Shown here: positions 26,317-35,528 of the stretch, piece after piece
Layout: each line of letters opens with the position of its first letter
Numbering within the stretch: the first letter of the stretch is position 1
Assembly (NCBI GenBank): GCA_050260675.1
Contig: JBLNCN010000011.1
Coordinates: forward strand, 434,001-498,000
Origin: JBBDIP01 sp050260675
GTDB lineage: Bacteria > Bacillota > Sulfobacillia > Fermentithermobacillales > Fermentithermobacillaceae
Direction of reading: 5' to 3'
Length of the DNA stretch: 64,000 nt
The notes under the pieces: model-generated
The model's database searches: none
Seen by the model: only the letters and a program-made list of their open reading frames with translations
Told to the model about the DNA's origin: nothing
Position numbers and translations under genes: made by a program

Positions 26317-27243
26317 ATGGGTATAGATCAGGTTGTTGTGAAGGAAGTGCTGGTCGAGAGCCTGACTCATGCGGTGGCAGTGGCTCCGGCGCTGCTCTTG
26401 GTGTTCATACTAATGGAAGTTGTTTCCCACGGCGCCCGTCCGACCTTCATTGCGTCGGCCCTCCGTCATAGTGTTGCCGGACCTGTGGCCGCGGCGGGTC
26501 TCGGGCTCTTTCCCCAATGCGGTTTCTCAGTGGCAGCGACCATGCTGTACATTGAGAGGATGATCCCAGCCGGTTCGCTGCTGGCGTCCTACATCGCGAC
26601 ATCGGACGAAGCATTGCCAATCCTGGCGGCCAGCCCGGCGACCCTTCCCTGGGTCTTGCCCCTCGTGGCCGCCAAGTTCGTATGGGGGATCGTGGTGGGT
26701 TCCGTGGTGAACGCGACCGGCCACGTCCTGAAAGGCGCCAAGGCCGGCAAGCGGAGTCGAACCGGGACACGGGTCGAACAATGGGCAAACACGCCGGAAG
26801 GCCGCCCCACCCATTCCCACTCCGGCGGCGGGAGCTGCGTTGGCGAGAAAGCGCATCTCAGAGACTACCTGCCCCACGCCCTGTATAGGACAGCAAGGAC
26901 CGTCGCCATGGTCTTCGTGCTTTCGTCCTTGCTCCACCTGGCGGGCGAGTTCGCTCATGAAAGCCTGCCCGGAGCTCTGGCAACGACCGCGGCGTGGCAA
27001 CCACTGGCGGCGTCTCTGATCGGACTTATTCCTTCCTGCGCGACATCCGTGGCCCTAGCCGAGGGCTTCAGTGCGGGCATTATCTCCTTCCCGGCCCTCT
27101 TGTCAGGGCTGACCGCCAATTCAGGGATGGGGCTCCTGGTACTGGTCAAGGAGTCCCGCGACAAGCTCCGACCCGCCCTCGTGGTCGCCCTGCTCACGGC
27201 CTCAGCCTACATCGCGGGTCTGCTGGCGCAGTTTCTCCTCTAG
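26317..27243 (+). CDS. ArsP_2-family putative metal permease
   Basis: 308 residues, about ten membrane helices in two related halves. Each half has a Pro-Cys motif: LFPQCGFS and LIPSCATS. This matches the 10-TM putative heavy-metal exporter family (PF11449, often annotated as a putative manganese or arsenic transporter). The central loop carries HSHSGGGSC, a possible metal-binding patch. The ion is unknown. No good ribosome site precedes the ATG at 26317. It ends 75 bases before gerA on the same strand. Confidence 0.78.
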   Translation: MGIDQVVVKEVLVESLTHAVAVAPALLLVFILMEVVSHGARPTFIASALRHSVAGPVAAAGLGLFPQCGFSVAATMLYIERMIPAGSLLASYIATSDEALPILAASPATLPWVLPLVAAKFVWGIVVGSVVNATGHVLKGAKAGKRSRTGTRVEQWANTPEGRPTHSHSGGGSCVGEKAHLRDYLPHALYRTARTVAMVFVLSSLLHLAGEFAHESLPGALATTAAWQPLAASLIGLIPSCATSVALAEGFSAGIISFPALLSGLTANSGMGLLVLVKESRDKLRPALVVALLTASAYIAGLLAQFLL

Positions 27244-27317
27244 GCGCCGCCCTCGCCTCACCCCTGAGTGAGTTCCCGTGCCTTGCGGGAAACACTACCC
27301 GGGACAGGGGTGACACT

Positions 27318-29006
27318 TTGTCGCTGAAAAGCTTACTGAAGGAGTTGTTCCGACCAAGACCCCCGCGCGACTTCACCATGGGAAGGCGGGGCAGACCCGG
27401 CATACCCAGGGTGAGAGGTCCGAAGCGCAGTCCGTTCGGAGGTATGACGCCGGAACAACGCCGCATCCTGGGTTCCAGTCTGACGGGATCCCTTGACGAA
27501 AACCTCAGGATCATCAGAGAGACCTTTCATTACCCGCGTAACAGCGACCTGACAGTCAGAGTCTTGAGGATCGAGAGAAGGGCTGGCTTCGTGAGGGCGG
27601 CAGTTGTGTACATGGTCGGGCTGGCGGACGAAGAGACCATCCGCGACAATGTAATCGCCCCCATGTTACGCCTAAGCCAGACCGAGAAGCCGGAGCGCAT
27701 CAGCGCTCGGTCAGTCATGGAAAACACCATCTCCAGTCCCCGCGTGAGAACTGCAACTACATTTTCCCAGATAGTCGACTCTCTCGTGGAAGGCGGGTCC
27801 GTCGTTTTGATCGACGGAGATGATGTTGCGCTGCTGCTTGGAACCGAATCTGCCGAACACCGAGCCGTCAGTGAATCGCCGACTGAAGCGGTGGTGAGAG
27901 GTCCCCACACCGGTTTCATTGAGAACGTGTCGGCCAACGTCGCTCTCGTTCGCGGCATGCTAGCATCCCCTGACTTGGTCGCCGAGCGAATTTTCGTCGG
28001 AGCAAGGAGCCACTCGCCTTACGTCATCATGTATATGGAAGGCGTGGCCAACCCGAAAATCGTCGACGAGGTGCGCAGGAGGATCACATCACTAAGCGTC
28101 GATGCGATCGGGGTGGCAGGCTATCTCAGCAACCAGATCCAGGACACGCCATTGGACCCTCTTCCAACGTACATAGCCACAGAGCGGCCTGACACATGCG
28201 CCTTCATGATCTCAGAGGGTCATGTGTGCATCATGGATTCTTCCCCAAGCGCGATCCTGGTTCCTGCCACAATCTGGAGCCTTCTGCACAGTCCCGAGGA
28301 CTACTACATCCACTTCCTGCCGGCAAGCCTGATAAGACTCCTCAGATGGCTTGCGCTTTTCTCAACCTTGTACGCCAGCGCCATCTACGTTGCCGTGGTG
28401 ACCTTCCATCCTAGCATGTTGCCTACAGAGCTGCTCTTTGCCGTCGCCGCGACCAGGGAGGCGGTACCGTTCCCTGCCGCTTTTGAGGTCATGTTCATGG
28501 AGGCGGCATTTGAGCTGATCCGGGAGGCGGGCCTGCGCATACCGACCATCGTCGGGCCCACCATAGGCATCGTCGGAGCCGTCATCCTTGGCCAAGCCGC
28601 GGTGCAGGCCGGCATCATCAGCCCCATCCTGGTCGTGATCGTGGCGATCGCCGGGCTTGGGTCTTTTGCCATCCCCAACTACAACTTGAGCCTCTATGTG
28701 CGGATAGTGAGGTACCTCCTAATCGGAGCCGCGGCGGTCCTGGGCATCCCAGGACTCTCCTTGGCCACGCTCCTATTGATGACGCATATCGCGGGCAAGA
28801 AGTCTTTTGGGGTGCCTGTGACGGCGCCCTTGGTCCCGAGCTTCCCCCACTCCCCCGATCTCATGGTCGTCGGGCCGCCGGCGAGCATGGTCCGCCGGCC
28901 GGGCCACCTGCACCCCCTGGACGCAGTGCGACGAAAGCCGGTCAAGGGAATAGAGAATCCGGGTCCTCCCCGCCCGCGGAACGAAAGCGGTGAAGCTCGA
29001 TCGTGA
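27318..29006 (+). CDS. Spore germination receptor subunit A (GerA family)
   Basis: 562 residues of the GerA/GerAA family: a soluble N-terminal region ending with a typical SVIEGG-like segment (VDSLVEGGSVVLIDG) and a C-terminal membrane domain with about five helices (ATREAVPFP, GPTIGIVGAVILGQAAVQAG). Subunit A of the nutrient germinant receptor in the spore inner membrane. The start is placed at the TTG at 27318 after GGGGTGA; an ATG at 27379 is an alternative. The stop overlaps the gerB start as GTGA. N- and C-terminal tails are proline-rich and basic. Confidence 0.93.
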   Translation: MSLKSLLKELFRPRPPRDFTMGRRGRPGIPRVRGPKRSPFGGMTPEQRRILGSSLTGSLDENLRIIRETFHYPRNSDLTVRVLRIERRAGFVRAAVVYMVGLADEETIRDNVIAPMLRLSQTEKPERISARSVMENTISSPRVRTATTFSQIVDSLVEGGSVVLIDGDDVALLLGTESAEHRAVSESPTEAVVRGPHTGFIENVSANVALVRGMLASPDLVAERIFVGARSHSPYVIMYMEGVANPKIVDEVRRRITSLSVDAIGVAGYLSNQIQDTPLDPLPTYIATERPDTCAFMISEGHVCIMDSSPSAILVPATIWSLLHSPEDYYIHFLPASLIRLLRWLALFSTLYASAIYVAVVTFHPSMLPTELLFAVAATREAVPFPAAFEVMFMEAAFELIREAGLRIPTIVGPTIGIVGAVILGQAAVQAGIISPILVVIVAIAGLGSFAIPNYNLSLYVRIVRYLLIGAAAVLGIPGLSLATLLLMTHIAGKKSFGVPVTAPLVPSFPHSPDLMVVGPPASMVRRPGHLHPLDAVRRKPVKGIENPGPPRPRNESGEARS

Positions 29007-30139
29007 GTCCACGAGGAAAAGACGCCGCCCCTATCGCCGCCGGCCACATCGGTTGGCCCGAGGCGGTGGCGATGCTCGTCATCCTCGCCGTGATGAAGGT
29101 ATTCGAGTTCCTGCCATCCCGTCTTGCCTCGCAAGCCCAGACTGCGGCCTGGACGGTGCCCGTCTTCTCGGGCCTCCTCAGCGTGCCCTGGCTCTGGGCG
29201 CTGGTCTCGGTGCTGAAGGCCAATCCCGGGAAAGACATCGTATCGATCACCCGTTCCGAGTTCGGCCCGCACGTCGCGTTCCTCCTGGGGATCGCGTTTT
29301 ACGCGTTCAATATCGGCATCACTGGGACCGTGGTACGAGAGAGCACCGATGCGATCGGCGCCGTCTTGCTACCCCTGACGCCTGAAATGGTCCTCATCTC
29401 CTTGGGGCTGGCCGCATCGCTGTATATCGCCCTGAAGGGTCCGGAGGTCACGGGCAGGGTCTCGATTCCGGTCGTTTTCGCGATGCTCGGCCTCCTCGCT
29501 TTGCTGGCAACCCTGTCGATCGGCATGTGGGTCAGGGATTCGATATTCCCGCTGTTCGGTCCAGGGATCCCACAATTGCTTAGGACCTACTTCGTAAGGC
29601 AATCCGTCTACACCGAGTTACTCGCGTTGGGGATGCTGGCCCCCTATCTGAGAAGGCCGGATGACATGGGCAAAGTAACCGTCCGGTCCATGGCCCTCGC
29701 CGTAGCCGCGATGACCATCGCAGTGCTCGTGTGCCAGATGGTATTCCCGTATCCTTCACTGACCCGTGTGATCGAGCCTCTCCTGAGAGTGTCCCGCATC
29801 CTGAATCTCGGCCGGTTCCTGCAGAGAACAGATGCGCTCCTGGCCCCGGCGTGGCTGATAACTGGACTTGTGCATGTCGCAATCAGCATCCTCATCGGTT
29901 CACTGGCGCTGGCTTCGACCCTGAACGGCAAGTCAATGGGCCTGTTGACGACCATCACGGCAGTTGCGGTCCTGGTACTCGCGTTCCTCATTCCCGACAT
30001 GTCAACGGGAATAGTGTGGGGTTTCGATATTCTCCGTCCCTACAGTGTGGTACTGCTCTACGTGTGGCCAATAGCTCTCTGGGCCGCCACGCGCTACCGG
30101 TCAAGGACGAAGCGCCAGAGAAGGCGGTCCCAGAGGTGA
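29003..30139 (+). CDS. Spore germination receptor subunit B (GerB family permease)
   Basis: 378 residues, about ten membrane helices, of the GerAB/spore-germination permease family within the APC superfamily. Features include GPEVTGRVSIPVVFAMLG and a FPYPSLTR loop. Subunit B forms the germinant-binding channel with A and C. GTG start overlaps the gerA stop by four bases, and its own stop overlaps the gerC start by three, so the three subunits are translationally coupled. Confidence 0.93.
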   Translation: MSPRGKDAAPIAAGHIGWPEAVAMLVILAVMKVFEFLPSRLASQAQTAAWTVPVFSGLLSVPWLWALVSVLKANPGKDIVSITRSEFGPHVAFLLGIAFYAFNIGITGTVVRESTDAIGAVLLPLTPEMVLISLGLAASLYIALKGPEVTGRVSIPVVFAMLGLLALLATLSIGMWVRDSIFPLFGPGIPQLLRTYFVRQSVYTELLALGMLAPYLRRPDDMGKVTVRSMALAVAAMTIAVLVCQMVFPYPSLTRVIEPLLRVSRILNLGRFLQRTDALLAPAWLITGLVHVAISILIGSLALASTLNGKSMGLLTTITAVAVLVLAFLIPDMSTGIVWGFDILRPYSVVLLYVWPIALWAATRYRSRTKRQRRRSQR

Positions 30140-31512
30140 AGCGTTCGAGGAAACCGGCGTTGGCAGCCGTTGCGATAACACTAGTGATGTCACTCTCGGC
30201 CTCCGGGTGCTGGGACAGGGTCGAGCTGGAGGACGTAGCGTGGGTGCAGGCTATCGGTTTCGACAAAGGGCCTGAGGGGTTCCTAGCCACCACCCTCGAG
30301 ATAGGGGTACCGCGAAACCTGAGAGGCGGAGGCCCGATGTCGACCGGAGGCAGGGATGGACCGAACTACACGACGATCACCATTGTCTCGCGTACCGCCC
30401 TCGAGGCGCTTGACCTGGCCGCAATAAACCTTGGGAGAAGGATATCCCTCGTCCAGACCCAGCTTTACCTGTTCGGGGAGGAACTCGCCGAATCGGACCT
30501 GCGCCCTCTGGTGTCGGCCATGGACAGGTTCCGTGAGGTCAGGGGAAGCATACAGGTGGCTGTAGTCAAGGGCCGGGCCGAGGACCTACTGAGAGTGGCC
30601 GAATCACCGCTTGAGGTGAGTCCGAGCCGTCTCATCCAGACCGTGCTCTTGCAACACATGCACACAGGACTGTTCAGGAGGGTGGCCCTGGCGCGGGACC
30701 TCACGAACCTCTTGGAGTCCAGTTCAATGTCCCCTCACTGTCCCATCATAGCGCTCACCGCGGATTACCCCGCTCAGCAGGGAGATGGCGGTGGGGACTC
30801 TCAGGGAGGACAGGGAGGGCAAGAAGACAAGGCGGAGCAGTCCTCCGTGGAACCCAAGGTCAACCTCGCCGAATTGCCCCCTGACAAGAACACCACGGAT
30901 CTCGATGGCTGGCTGGTCCCCAAGTCCGGTGGCGGCCCGATTATCATCATGGGGACCGCCGTCTTCCAAGGCGGAAGAATGGTGGAAACGCTGACCGGCG
31001 ATGAAACCCGCGGCATGCTGCTCGCTCAAAACGACCTCGAGCGGGCTACATTTGCCATCCCCGACCCCACGGCGCCCGACAAGCCGGAGTTGGCGCTCGG
31101 AGTGGAGATCATCGGGGCAAAGACCAAGGTGAAGGCAGCCAGAGCGGGCGACAAGGTCAAAATAGGCGTGAACGTCCACGCAGACGTATCGTACTTCTCC
31201 ATTAAGACGCAGACCGATTTCACCGACCCCAGGATGTTGCCCGTCGCTGAGAAAGCGATAGCTGACCACATCAAAGACATCATGGATAGAGCCATATCGA
31301 AGACGCAGGCTGTAGGGGCCGACGTGTTCGGCTTCGGGGACAAACTGAGGCGCACGTTCCGGACTTGGCCCGAGTTCGAGGCTTTCGCCTGGCTCACCAA
31401 GTACCCTCAAGCAGAGATAGAGACGGAGGTTGAAGTGGATCTCCACCGCTTCGGCCTATCACTTAGGCCTCCCGTCGTGCCGCCGTCGGAGATCCTCCAA
31501 ACGCCCAGATAG
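30136..31512 (+). CDS. Spore germination receptor subunit C (GerC lipoprotein)
   Basis: 458 residues. Lipobox LSASGC followed by WDRVELEDVAWVQAIGFDK, the hallmark start of GerC proteins (CWDRxE...). Two GerC domains flank a low-complexity insert rich in G, Q and D (about 213-235). The lipoprotein completes the germinant receptor on the outer face of the spore inner membrane. The start is the GTG at 30136 overlapping the gerB stop as GTGA; an upstream extension would lie inside gerB. The operon is thus gerABC in the usual order. Confidence 0.94.
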   Translation: MKRSRKPALAAVAITLVMSLSASGCWDRVELEDVAWVQAIGFDKGPEGFLATTLEIGVPRNLRGGGPMSTGGRDGPNYTTITIVSRTALEALDLAAINLGRRISLVQTQLYLFGEELAESDLRPLVSAMDRFREVRGSIQVAVVKGRAEDLLRVAESPLEVSPSRLIQTVLLQHMHTGLFRRVALARDLTNLLESSSMSPHCPIIALTADYPAQQGDGGGDSQGGQGGQEDKAEQSSVEPKVNLAELPPDKNTTDLDGWLVPKSGGGPIIIMGTAVFQGGRMVETLTGDETRGMLLAQNDLERATFAIPDPTAPDKPELALGVEIIGAKTKVKAARAGDKVKIGVNVHADVSYFSIKTQTDFTDPRMLPVAEKAIADHIKDIMDRAISKTQAVGADVFGFGDKLRRTFRTWPEFEAFAWLTKYPQAEIETEVEVDLHRFGLSLRPPVVPPSEILQTPR

Positions 31513-31536
31513 CCCGAGCTGATCGCTTTCCCGTGT

Positions 31537-31564
31537 TTGCCCCCGCGGAGTCCCGTGGTATACT
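31537..31564 (+). promoter_or_regulatory. Promoter of ABC-F gene
   Basis: TTGCCC (31537-31542), a 16-base spacer, TATACT (31559-31564). The predicted transcription start near 31571 is two bases before the first paired base of the structured leader. Confidence 0.65.
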
Positions 31565-31572
31565 GGGCCTGA

Positions 31573-31693
31573 ACTCCCGATAGGAGGGCCGCAACCCCAC
31601 CACGATGATTCGCTAGCTAAGGCTTCGACAGGCCAGAGTCGACCGGGTTTCACGAAGAGTCTCGTGGAGGCCGGCTAACGAATCTTCGGGAGT
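31573..31693 (+). ncRNA. Structured leader RNA of ABC-F gene (candidate cis-regulator)
   Basis: A compact multi-helix RNA. The outer stem ACTCCCGA (31573-31580) with TCGGGAGT (31686-31693) contains the ribosome site GGGAG of the ABC-F gene in its 3' strand. A second stem pairs GATTCG and TAGC (31607-31617) with GCTA and CGAATC (31674-31684), ten pairs with one mismatch. Inner hairpins include TCGAC/GTCGA and CACGA/TCGTG. A three-codon frame ATG-ATT-CGC-TAG at 31605 overlaps the second stem. I recognise no known riboswitch class. Translation control is inferred from the buried ribosome site. Confidence 0.6.
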
Positions 31694-31701
31694 GAGCCTC
31701 C

Positions 31702-33507
31702 GTGACGGTACTGCAGGTAAGAAACCTTTCTATCAGCTTCCAGGGAACCCCGATCCTAAACGACGTGTCCTCCGTGCTCGGCACTGGCACCAAGGCAGGC
31801 CTCGTGGGGCCAAACGGCGCCGGCAAGACCACGCTCCTTCGGACCATTCTCGGGCAGATCCAGCCTGACCAGGGCTCTGTGGACTGGATAGGCAATCCGC
31901 GAATAGGCTACGTGCCTCAGAAGTGGGAGCCCGGCGCAGGAGCCACTCCCCTTGATGTCCTCGGATACGAGAAGGCGCCGGTGCTTGGCCGGTTCGGCAT
32001 CTCTCGCTCCTTGTGGGATCAGCCATGCTCCAACCTCTCCGGCGGCGAGAGGACTCGCCTGCTGCTGGCCCGCGCCTTCTCGCTAGACCCCGAGGCGCTC
32101 GTGCTGGACGAGCCAACCAATCACCTGGATATCCCCGGCATTGAATGGCTTGAAAAAACCGTCAAAGAGTTCCCCGGCTCAGTGCTGGTGGTCTCTCATG
32201 ACCGTACCTTCCTCGATGCTGTGGCGACGGAGATCTGGGAGCTCCGGGATACCCGCCTTGCGACCTACACTGGCGGTTACTCCGCGTACCAAGAACGCCT
32301 TCGGGAGATGCGGGCCAATGAAGCCAGGGAGTACGCCAAGTGGCAGCGGAGGGTCAGGGAACTCACGATTGAAGTGGCGGACCGGCGGATGTGGTACGCT
32401 AAGGCCCACGATGACGCGGGCAAGAACGACTTCTACCGCCGGAAGGCCAAGAAGCACGCCCGGCAGTTCAAGGCGAAAGAAACCATGCTGGAGAGGGCTA
32501 TGGCTGAAAAGCCGGATGTCCGCCGGCCTGAGATGGCACTCAAGGCCTCGGTTGACCATGCGGGCCACCGCACACGAACCATACTGCGGGCGTCGGATCT
32601 GGAGTTCAGTTACGCGGGCGCATCCGTGGGCATACCCTCCGGCGCTGCGGCCGCCCGTCTCATCGATGCGACCGATCGTCCCATCGCGGCAGGGATCACA
32701 GTCAGCCTCGGCCCAAAGGACAAGGCCGGCCTCATCGGGCCCAACGGGTCCGGAAAGACGACTCTGATCCGCCTCCTATTGGGTGAACTGCAGCCTCAGA
32801 AAGGCGTAGTGTGGCGCAACCCGGAGTGCAGGGTAGGCTATTTGTCGCAGATGCTGGACGAACTCGATAGCGAGTTGGGTGTGACCGACAACGTGAGGAG
32901 AGTGACAGGCCTCACGGCGGGTGAGGCGCGGAACCTCCTGGGCAAAATGGGCATCATGGGCGACACCCAGCTTCAGCCGGTCGGCACGCTCAGCATGGGC
33001 GAACGCACCCGCGTCGCTGTCTCGTGCCTGTGTTTCGGCAAGTACGACGCTCTCATCCTCGACGAACCCACCAACCACCTGGACGCGAACGCAAGGGACT
33101 GCGTGGAACAAGCCCTCACATCATTCCCCGGTTCGCTTCTCGTGGCGACCCACGACCGGTACTTCCTGGACCGCGTATGCAACACCATCTGGAGTCTGGA
33201 AAACGGAAAGGTCCGCGCGGTGAGAGGCAACTACACCGCGTACCGGGAGGAACTGGCAAGGGTGGGCCGGTCACCTGCGCAGGGCGCTACCGGCACTCGG
33301 GCAACCCCGGCGCTGATGGAGCCCGACCTAGCCATGAAGGAATTGGGTCTCGAAACCGAGATAGCGTACCTGGTTTCAAGGATCACGGCAGCGCGGACGC
33401 CTGCAGAGAAAGAGGACCTGGAGCAGCAATATAGGACAACGCTGGAGGACCTGAAGAGGCTCCGCAACGCCAGGGCTGGATCCGCCCAAGGAGGCGGCAG
33501 GAAGTAG
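31702..33507 (+). CDS. ABC-F family ATPase (ribosome-associated, possible resistance protein)
   Basis: 601 residues with two ABC domains and no membrane segments. First domain: GPNGAGKTT, LSGGERTR, LVLDEPTNHLD. Second: GPNGSGKTT, LSMGERTR, LILDEPTNHLD. Between them lies a long charged linker (about 205-285) like the interdomain arm that enters the ribosome in ABC-F factors. ABC-F proteins act on translating ribosomes, either as housekeeping factors (EttA, Uup types) or as antibiotic-resistance factors. The structured leader favours an inducible protein. A short coiled C-terminal tail is present. Start: GTG at 31702, nine bases after GGGAG. Confidence 0.9.
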   Translation: MTVLQVRNLSISFQGTPILNDVSSVLGTGTKAGLVGPNGAGKTTLLRTILGQIQPDQGSVDWIGNPRIGYVPQKWEPGAGATPLDVLGYEKAPVLGRFGISRSLWDQPCSNLSGGERTRLLLARAFSLDPEALVLDEPTNHLDIPGIEWLEKTVKEFPGSVLVVSHDRTFLDAVATEIWELRDTRLATYTGGYSAYQERLREMRANEAREYAKWQRRVRELTIEVADRRMWYAKAHDDAGKNDFYRRKAKKHARQFKAKETMLERAMAEKPDVRRPEMALKASVDHAGHRTRTILRASDLEFSYAGASVGIPSGAAAARLIDATDRPIAAGITVSLGPKDKAGLIGPNGSGKTTLIRLLLGELQPQKGVVWRNPECRVGYLSQMLDELDSELGVTDNVRRVTGLTAGEARNLLGKMGIMGDTQLQPVGTLSMGERTRVAVSCLCFGKYDALILDEPTNHLDANARDCVEQALTSFPGSLLVATHDRYFLDRVCNTIWSLENGKVRAVRGNYTAYREELARVGRSPAQGATGTRATPALMEPDLAMKELGLETEIAYLVSRITAARTPAEKEDLEQQYRTTLEDLKRLRNARAGSAQGGGRK

Positions 33508-33577
33508 CCCCGGACCCAGTGAATCCTCACGACACTGAGTCCCAGAACGGACTCCGGAGCGGTCTGCACTGCCATCC

Positions 33578-33603
33578 GGAGCATTACTGAGGAGCATTAC
33601 TGA
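33578..33603. repeat. 13-bp perfect tandem duplication
   Basis: GGAGCATTACTGA occurs twice back to back, just before the ylbF ribosome site. It looks like a recent slippage duplication. Confidence 0.8.
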
Positions 33604-33618
33604 GGAAGGAGGATCCTT

Positions 33619-33957
33619 TTGGCGACGTATGACAAGGCACATGAACTCGCGCGGGACCTGAAATCAAGCAGCGAGTACAAAGACTACCAAAGGGCCAAAC
33701 AGGAACTCTTGGCGAATGAAGCGGCCTTATCAATCCTGAAAGATTACCAGAAAAAGCGCCTCACGTTCGAAATGGAGCTGCTCTCGGGAAAGACCCCGGA
33801 CAGCGCGAAGAAAGAGGAACTGGACAAGATCACCGAGCTCGTGAACATGCACGGAGGGGTTAAGCGGTTCCTTGACGCGGAGCAACGGGTGATGATCATG
33901 ATGACCGACATACAGAGGATCCTCACCGAGGCCCTCGACCTCTTGGACTACCGGTAA
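33619..33957 (+). CDS. YlbF/YmcA-family protein
   Basis: 112 residues, all helical and charged, matching the Com_YlbF family (YKDYQRAKQELLANEAALSIL; DFQK-type core LKDYQKKRL). In Bacillus subtilis YlbF, YmcA and YaaT form a Fe-S complex that promotes biofilm, competence and sporulation through effects on RNase Y and Spo0A phosphorylation. Start: TTG at 33619, six bases after AAGGAGG. The gene follows ABC-F after 111 bases. Confidence 0.87.
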   Translation: MATYDKAHELARDLKSSSEYKDYQRAKQELLANEAALSILKDYQKKRLTFEMELLSGKTPDSAKKEELDKITELVNMHGGVKRFLDAEQRVMIMMTDIQRILTEALDLLDYR

Positions 33958-33973
33958 TCTGGAGTAAACGAGT

Positions 33974-33993
33974 GGGCCGGCTTTCGCCGGCCC
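33974..33993. terminator. Bidirectional terminator hairpin
   Basis: GGGCCGGC and GCCGGCCC form a perfect eight-base stem around TTTC, between the convergent ylbF and amidohydrolase genes. Pyrimidine-rich TACTTACCTTCT follows on the plus strand. Confidence 0.75.
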
Positions 33994-34006
33994 TACTTAC
34001 CTTCTG

Positions 34007-35233
34007 TTATCTCCTGACCACTACCTTGCCGGCCTTCACCACATACTTGATCTTGGAAATGTCCTGTAGCACCCGGATATCGTTCAGCGGATCGCCGTCC
34101 AGCAGGATCATGTCAGCCCAGAAACCTTCCTTGACCTGGCCCATCCTATCGCCCCATCCCATGAGCTCGGATCCCATCCTGGTCACCGCCACCAGAGCGT
34201 CTACGGGCTTCATCCCGGCATTGACCATGAGTTCAAGCTCAATGGCGTTCCTGCCGTGATAGTTGAAGGGTGTAGCCGAGTCGGTCCCCATGGCGATCTT
34301 CACCCCGGCGACATATGCCTTCTTGAAGCTGGCCACGTGGGCCTCCTGCGCCTCCACGGCCTTCCGTACCCCGTACTCCGGGATCCCGGCTTTGGTCCCG
34401 TTCTCAACGATGTGGTGCACCGCTGCCAGGGTTGGGACTAGGAACACGTCGTTCTTGAGCATGAGTTCAATTATCTCGTCGGTCAAGTAGAACCCGTGCT
34501 CGATCGAGGATATCCCAGCAAGAATGGCGTTCTTGATTCCATTGGATCCCTGAGCGTGGGCCATGGACTTCTTGCCTACATTGTGGGCCTCTTCGATGGC
34601 GGCCCGCATCTCGTCGACGGTGAGGCCGCGAGCTGTGGGTACGTCGCCCTCGGACATGACGCCGCCGGTCGCGTGCAACTTGATGTGGTCTGCGCCGTCC
34701 CGCAGCTGCTCCCTGGCGGCCCTCCGCGCCTCATCCGGACTGTCTACCACATACCTCCCGGCGAACTGCACCTCGGGAGGCCATCCGTTCCTAGTGTCGC
34801 CGTGGCCGCCGGTAATGGAGAGCCCGTGGCAAGCGACCCGCATCCGAGGCCCTGGCACCAGCCCCTCGTTCACGGCCTGCTTTAGGGCAACGTCGATGAG
34901 GAAGCCGGCCCCGGCGTCGCGGATGGCGGTGAAACCCGCCTCCAATGTCGCCTTCGCGTTCTGAGCAGCCCTAAGCGCCTTGTGGGGGACCAGTTCCTTG
35001 GCGTTCTTGAGGAAGTTCGGGTCGCCGGATCCCGTAATGTGAATATGGGCGTCAACCATGCCCGGCATAAGGAACCTGCCGGCGCAGTCGATGACCTCCG
35101 CGTTCTCGGGCACAGCCACCTGCCCCGAGCCGACCATGGTTATGCGGTCGTTCTCGGCGATCACAGTCACCGGACCGTACGACGGCTTGCCGGTGCCATC
35201 AAACAGGTTCGCGTTCTTGAGTACCAGCGGCAT
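34007..35233 (-). CDS. Amidohydrolase, imidazolonepropionase / prolidase-like
   Basis: 408 residues of the metal-dependent amidohydrolase superfamily. Metal ligands are visible: MVDAHIHI (HxH, about residue 63), KLHATGG (metal-bridging lysine), MAHAQG, EHGFYL and GTDSATPF. This pattern (VPGPRM, SITGGHGD, TVDEMRAAIEEAH) matches cytosolic proteins that hydrolyse Xaa-Pro or acyl-Lys/Arg dipeptides and their relatives; the substrate cannot be told from sequence. The ATG at 35233 is chosen because AGAGG precedes it; a GTG three codons upstream is possible. Monocistronic. Confidence 0.87.
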   Translation of the reverse strand: MPLVLKNANLFDGTGKPSYGPVTVIAENDRITMVGSGQVAVPENAEVIDCAGRFLMPGMVDAHIHITGSGDPNFLKNAKELVPHKALRAAQNAKATLEAGFTAIRDAGAGFLIDVALKQAVNEGLVPGPRMRVACHGLSITGGHGDTRNGWPPEVQFAGRYVVDSPDEARRAAREQLRDGADHIKLHATGGVMSEGDVPTARGLTVDEMRAAIEEAHNVGKKSMAHAQGSNGIKNAILAGISSIEHGFYLTDEIIELMLKNDVFLVPTLAAVHHIVENGTKAGIPEYGVRKAVEAQEAHVASFKKAYVAGVKIAMGTDSATPFNYHGRNAIELELMVNAGMKPVDALVAVTRMGSELMGWGDRMGQVKEGFWADMILLDGDPLNDIRVLQDISKIKYVVKAGKVVVRR

Positions 35234-35367
35234 GCTGTCCACCTCTTCTTTGTGTCTGCATATGGATTCATCGCCCTACTTCGCTCTTCGGGATGGTTAT
35301 CCTCTTGTAGCTATGCGTGCGCGATGAACATAACATGCAGTGATTCAATCTCGGGGAGGGAACAAAA

Positions 35368-35463
35368 GTGGGAGGACCCGGACCTGTTTTCCCCAACTGG
35401 GCGTTCATCCTTTTCCTGATCCTGATCCTTCTCGTATTCGGCATCACCTGCGGCATCTGCTAG
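35368..35463 (+). CDS. Small hydrophobic protein, YjcZ-like (31 residues)
   Basis: GTG at 35368, preceded by GGGGAGGGAAC at a good distance, opens a 31-codon frame: a Gly/Pro N-terminus, FPNWAFILF, a run of I/L/V forming one membrane helix, and a cysteine-containing end ITCGIC. This layout resembles the tiny YjcZ-type proteins of spore formers (Gly-rich start, FALIVVLFILL helix). A strong terminator begins 13 bases after the stop, supporting a real, highly expressed short gene. Function unknown. Confidence 0.72.
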   Translation: MGGPGPVFPNWAFILFLILILLVFGITCGIC

Positions 35464-35476
35464 AAGGCGCGGATGC

Positions 35477-35505
35477 GAAGGGGACGGACGTGAGCCGTCC
35501 CCTTC
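35477..35505 (+). terminator. Rho-independent terminator of small protein gene
   Basis: GAAGGGGACGG pairs with CCGTCCCCTTC, an 11-bp perfect stem, followed by TTCATTTG. Confidence 0.88.
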
Positions 35506-35528
35506 TTCATTTGTGGCGCGCTGTAGGC

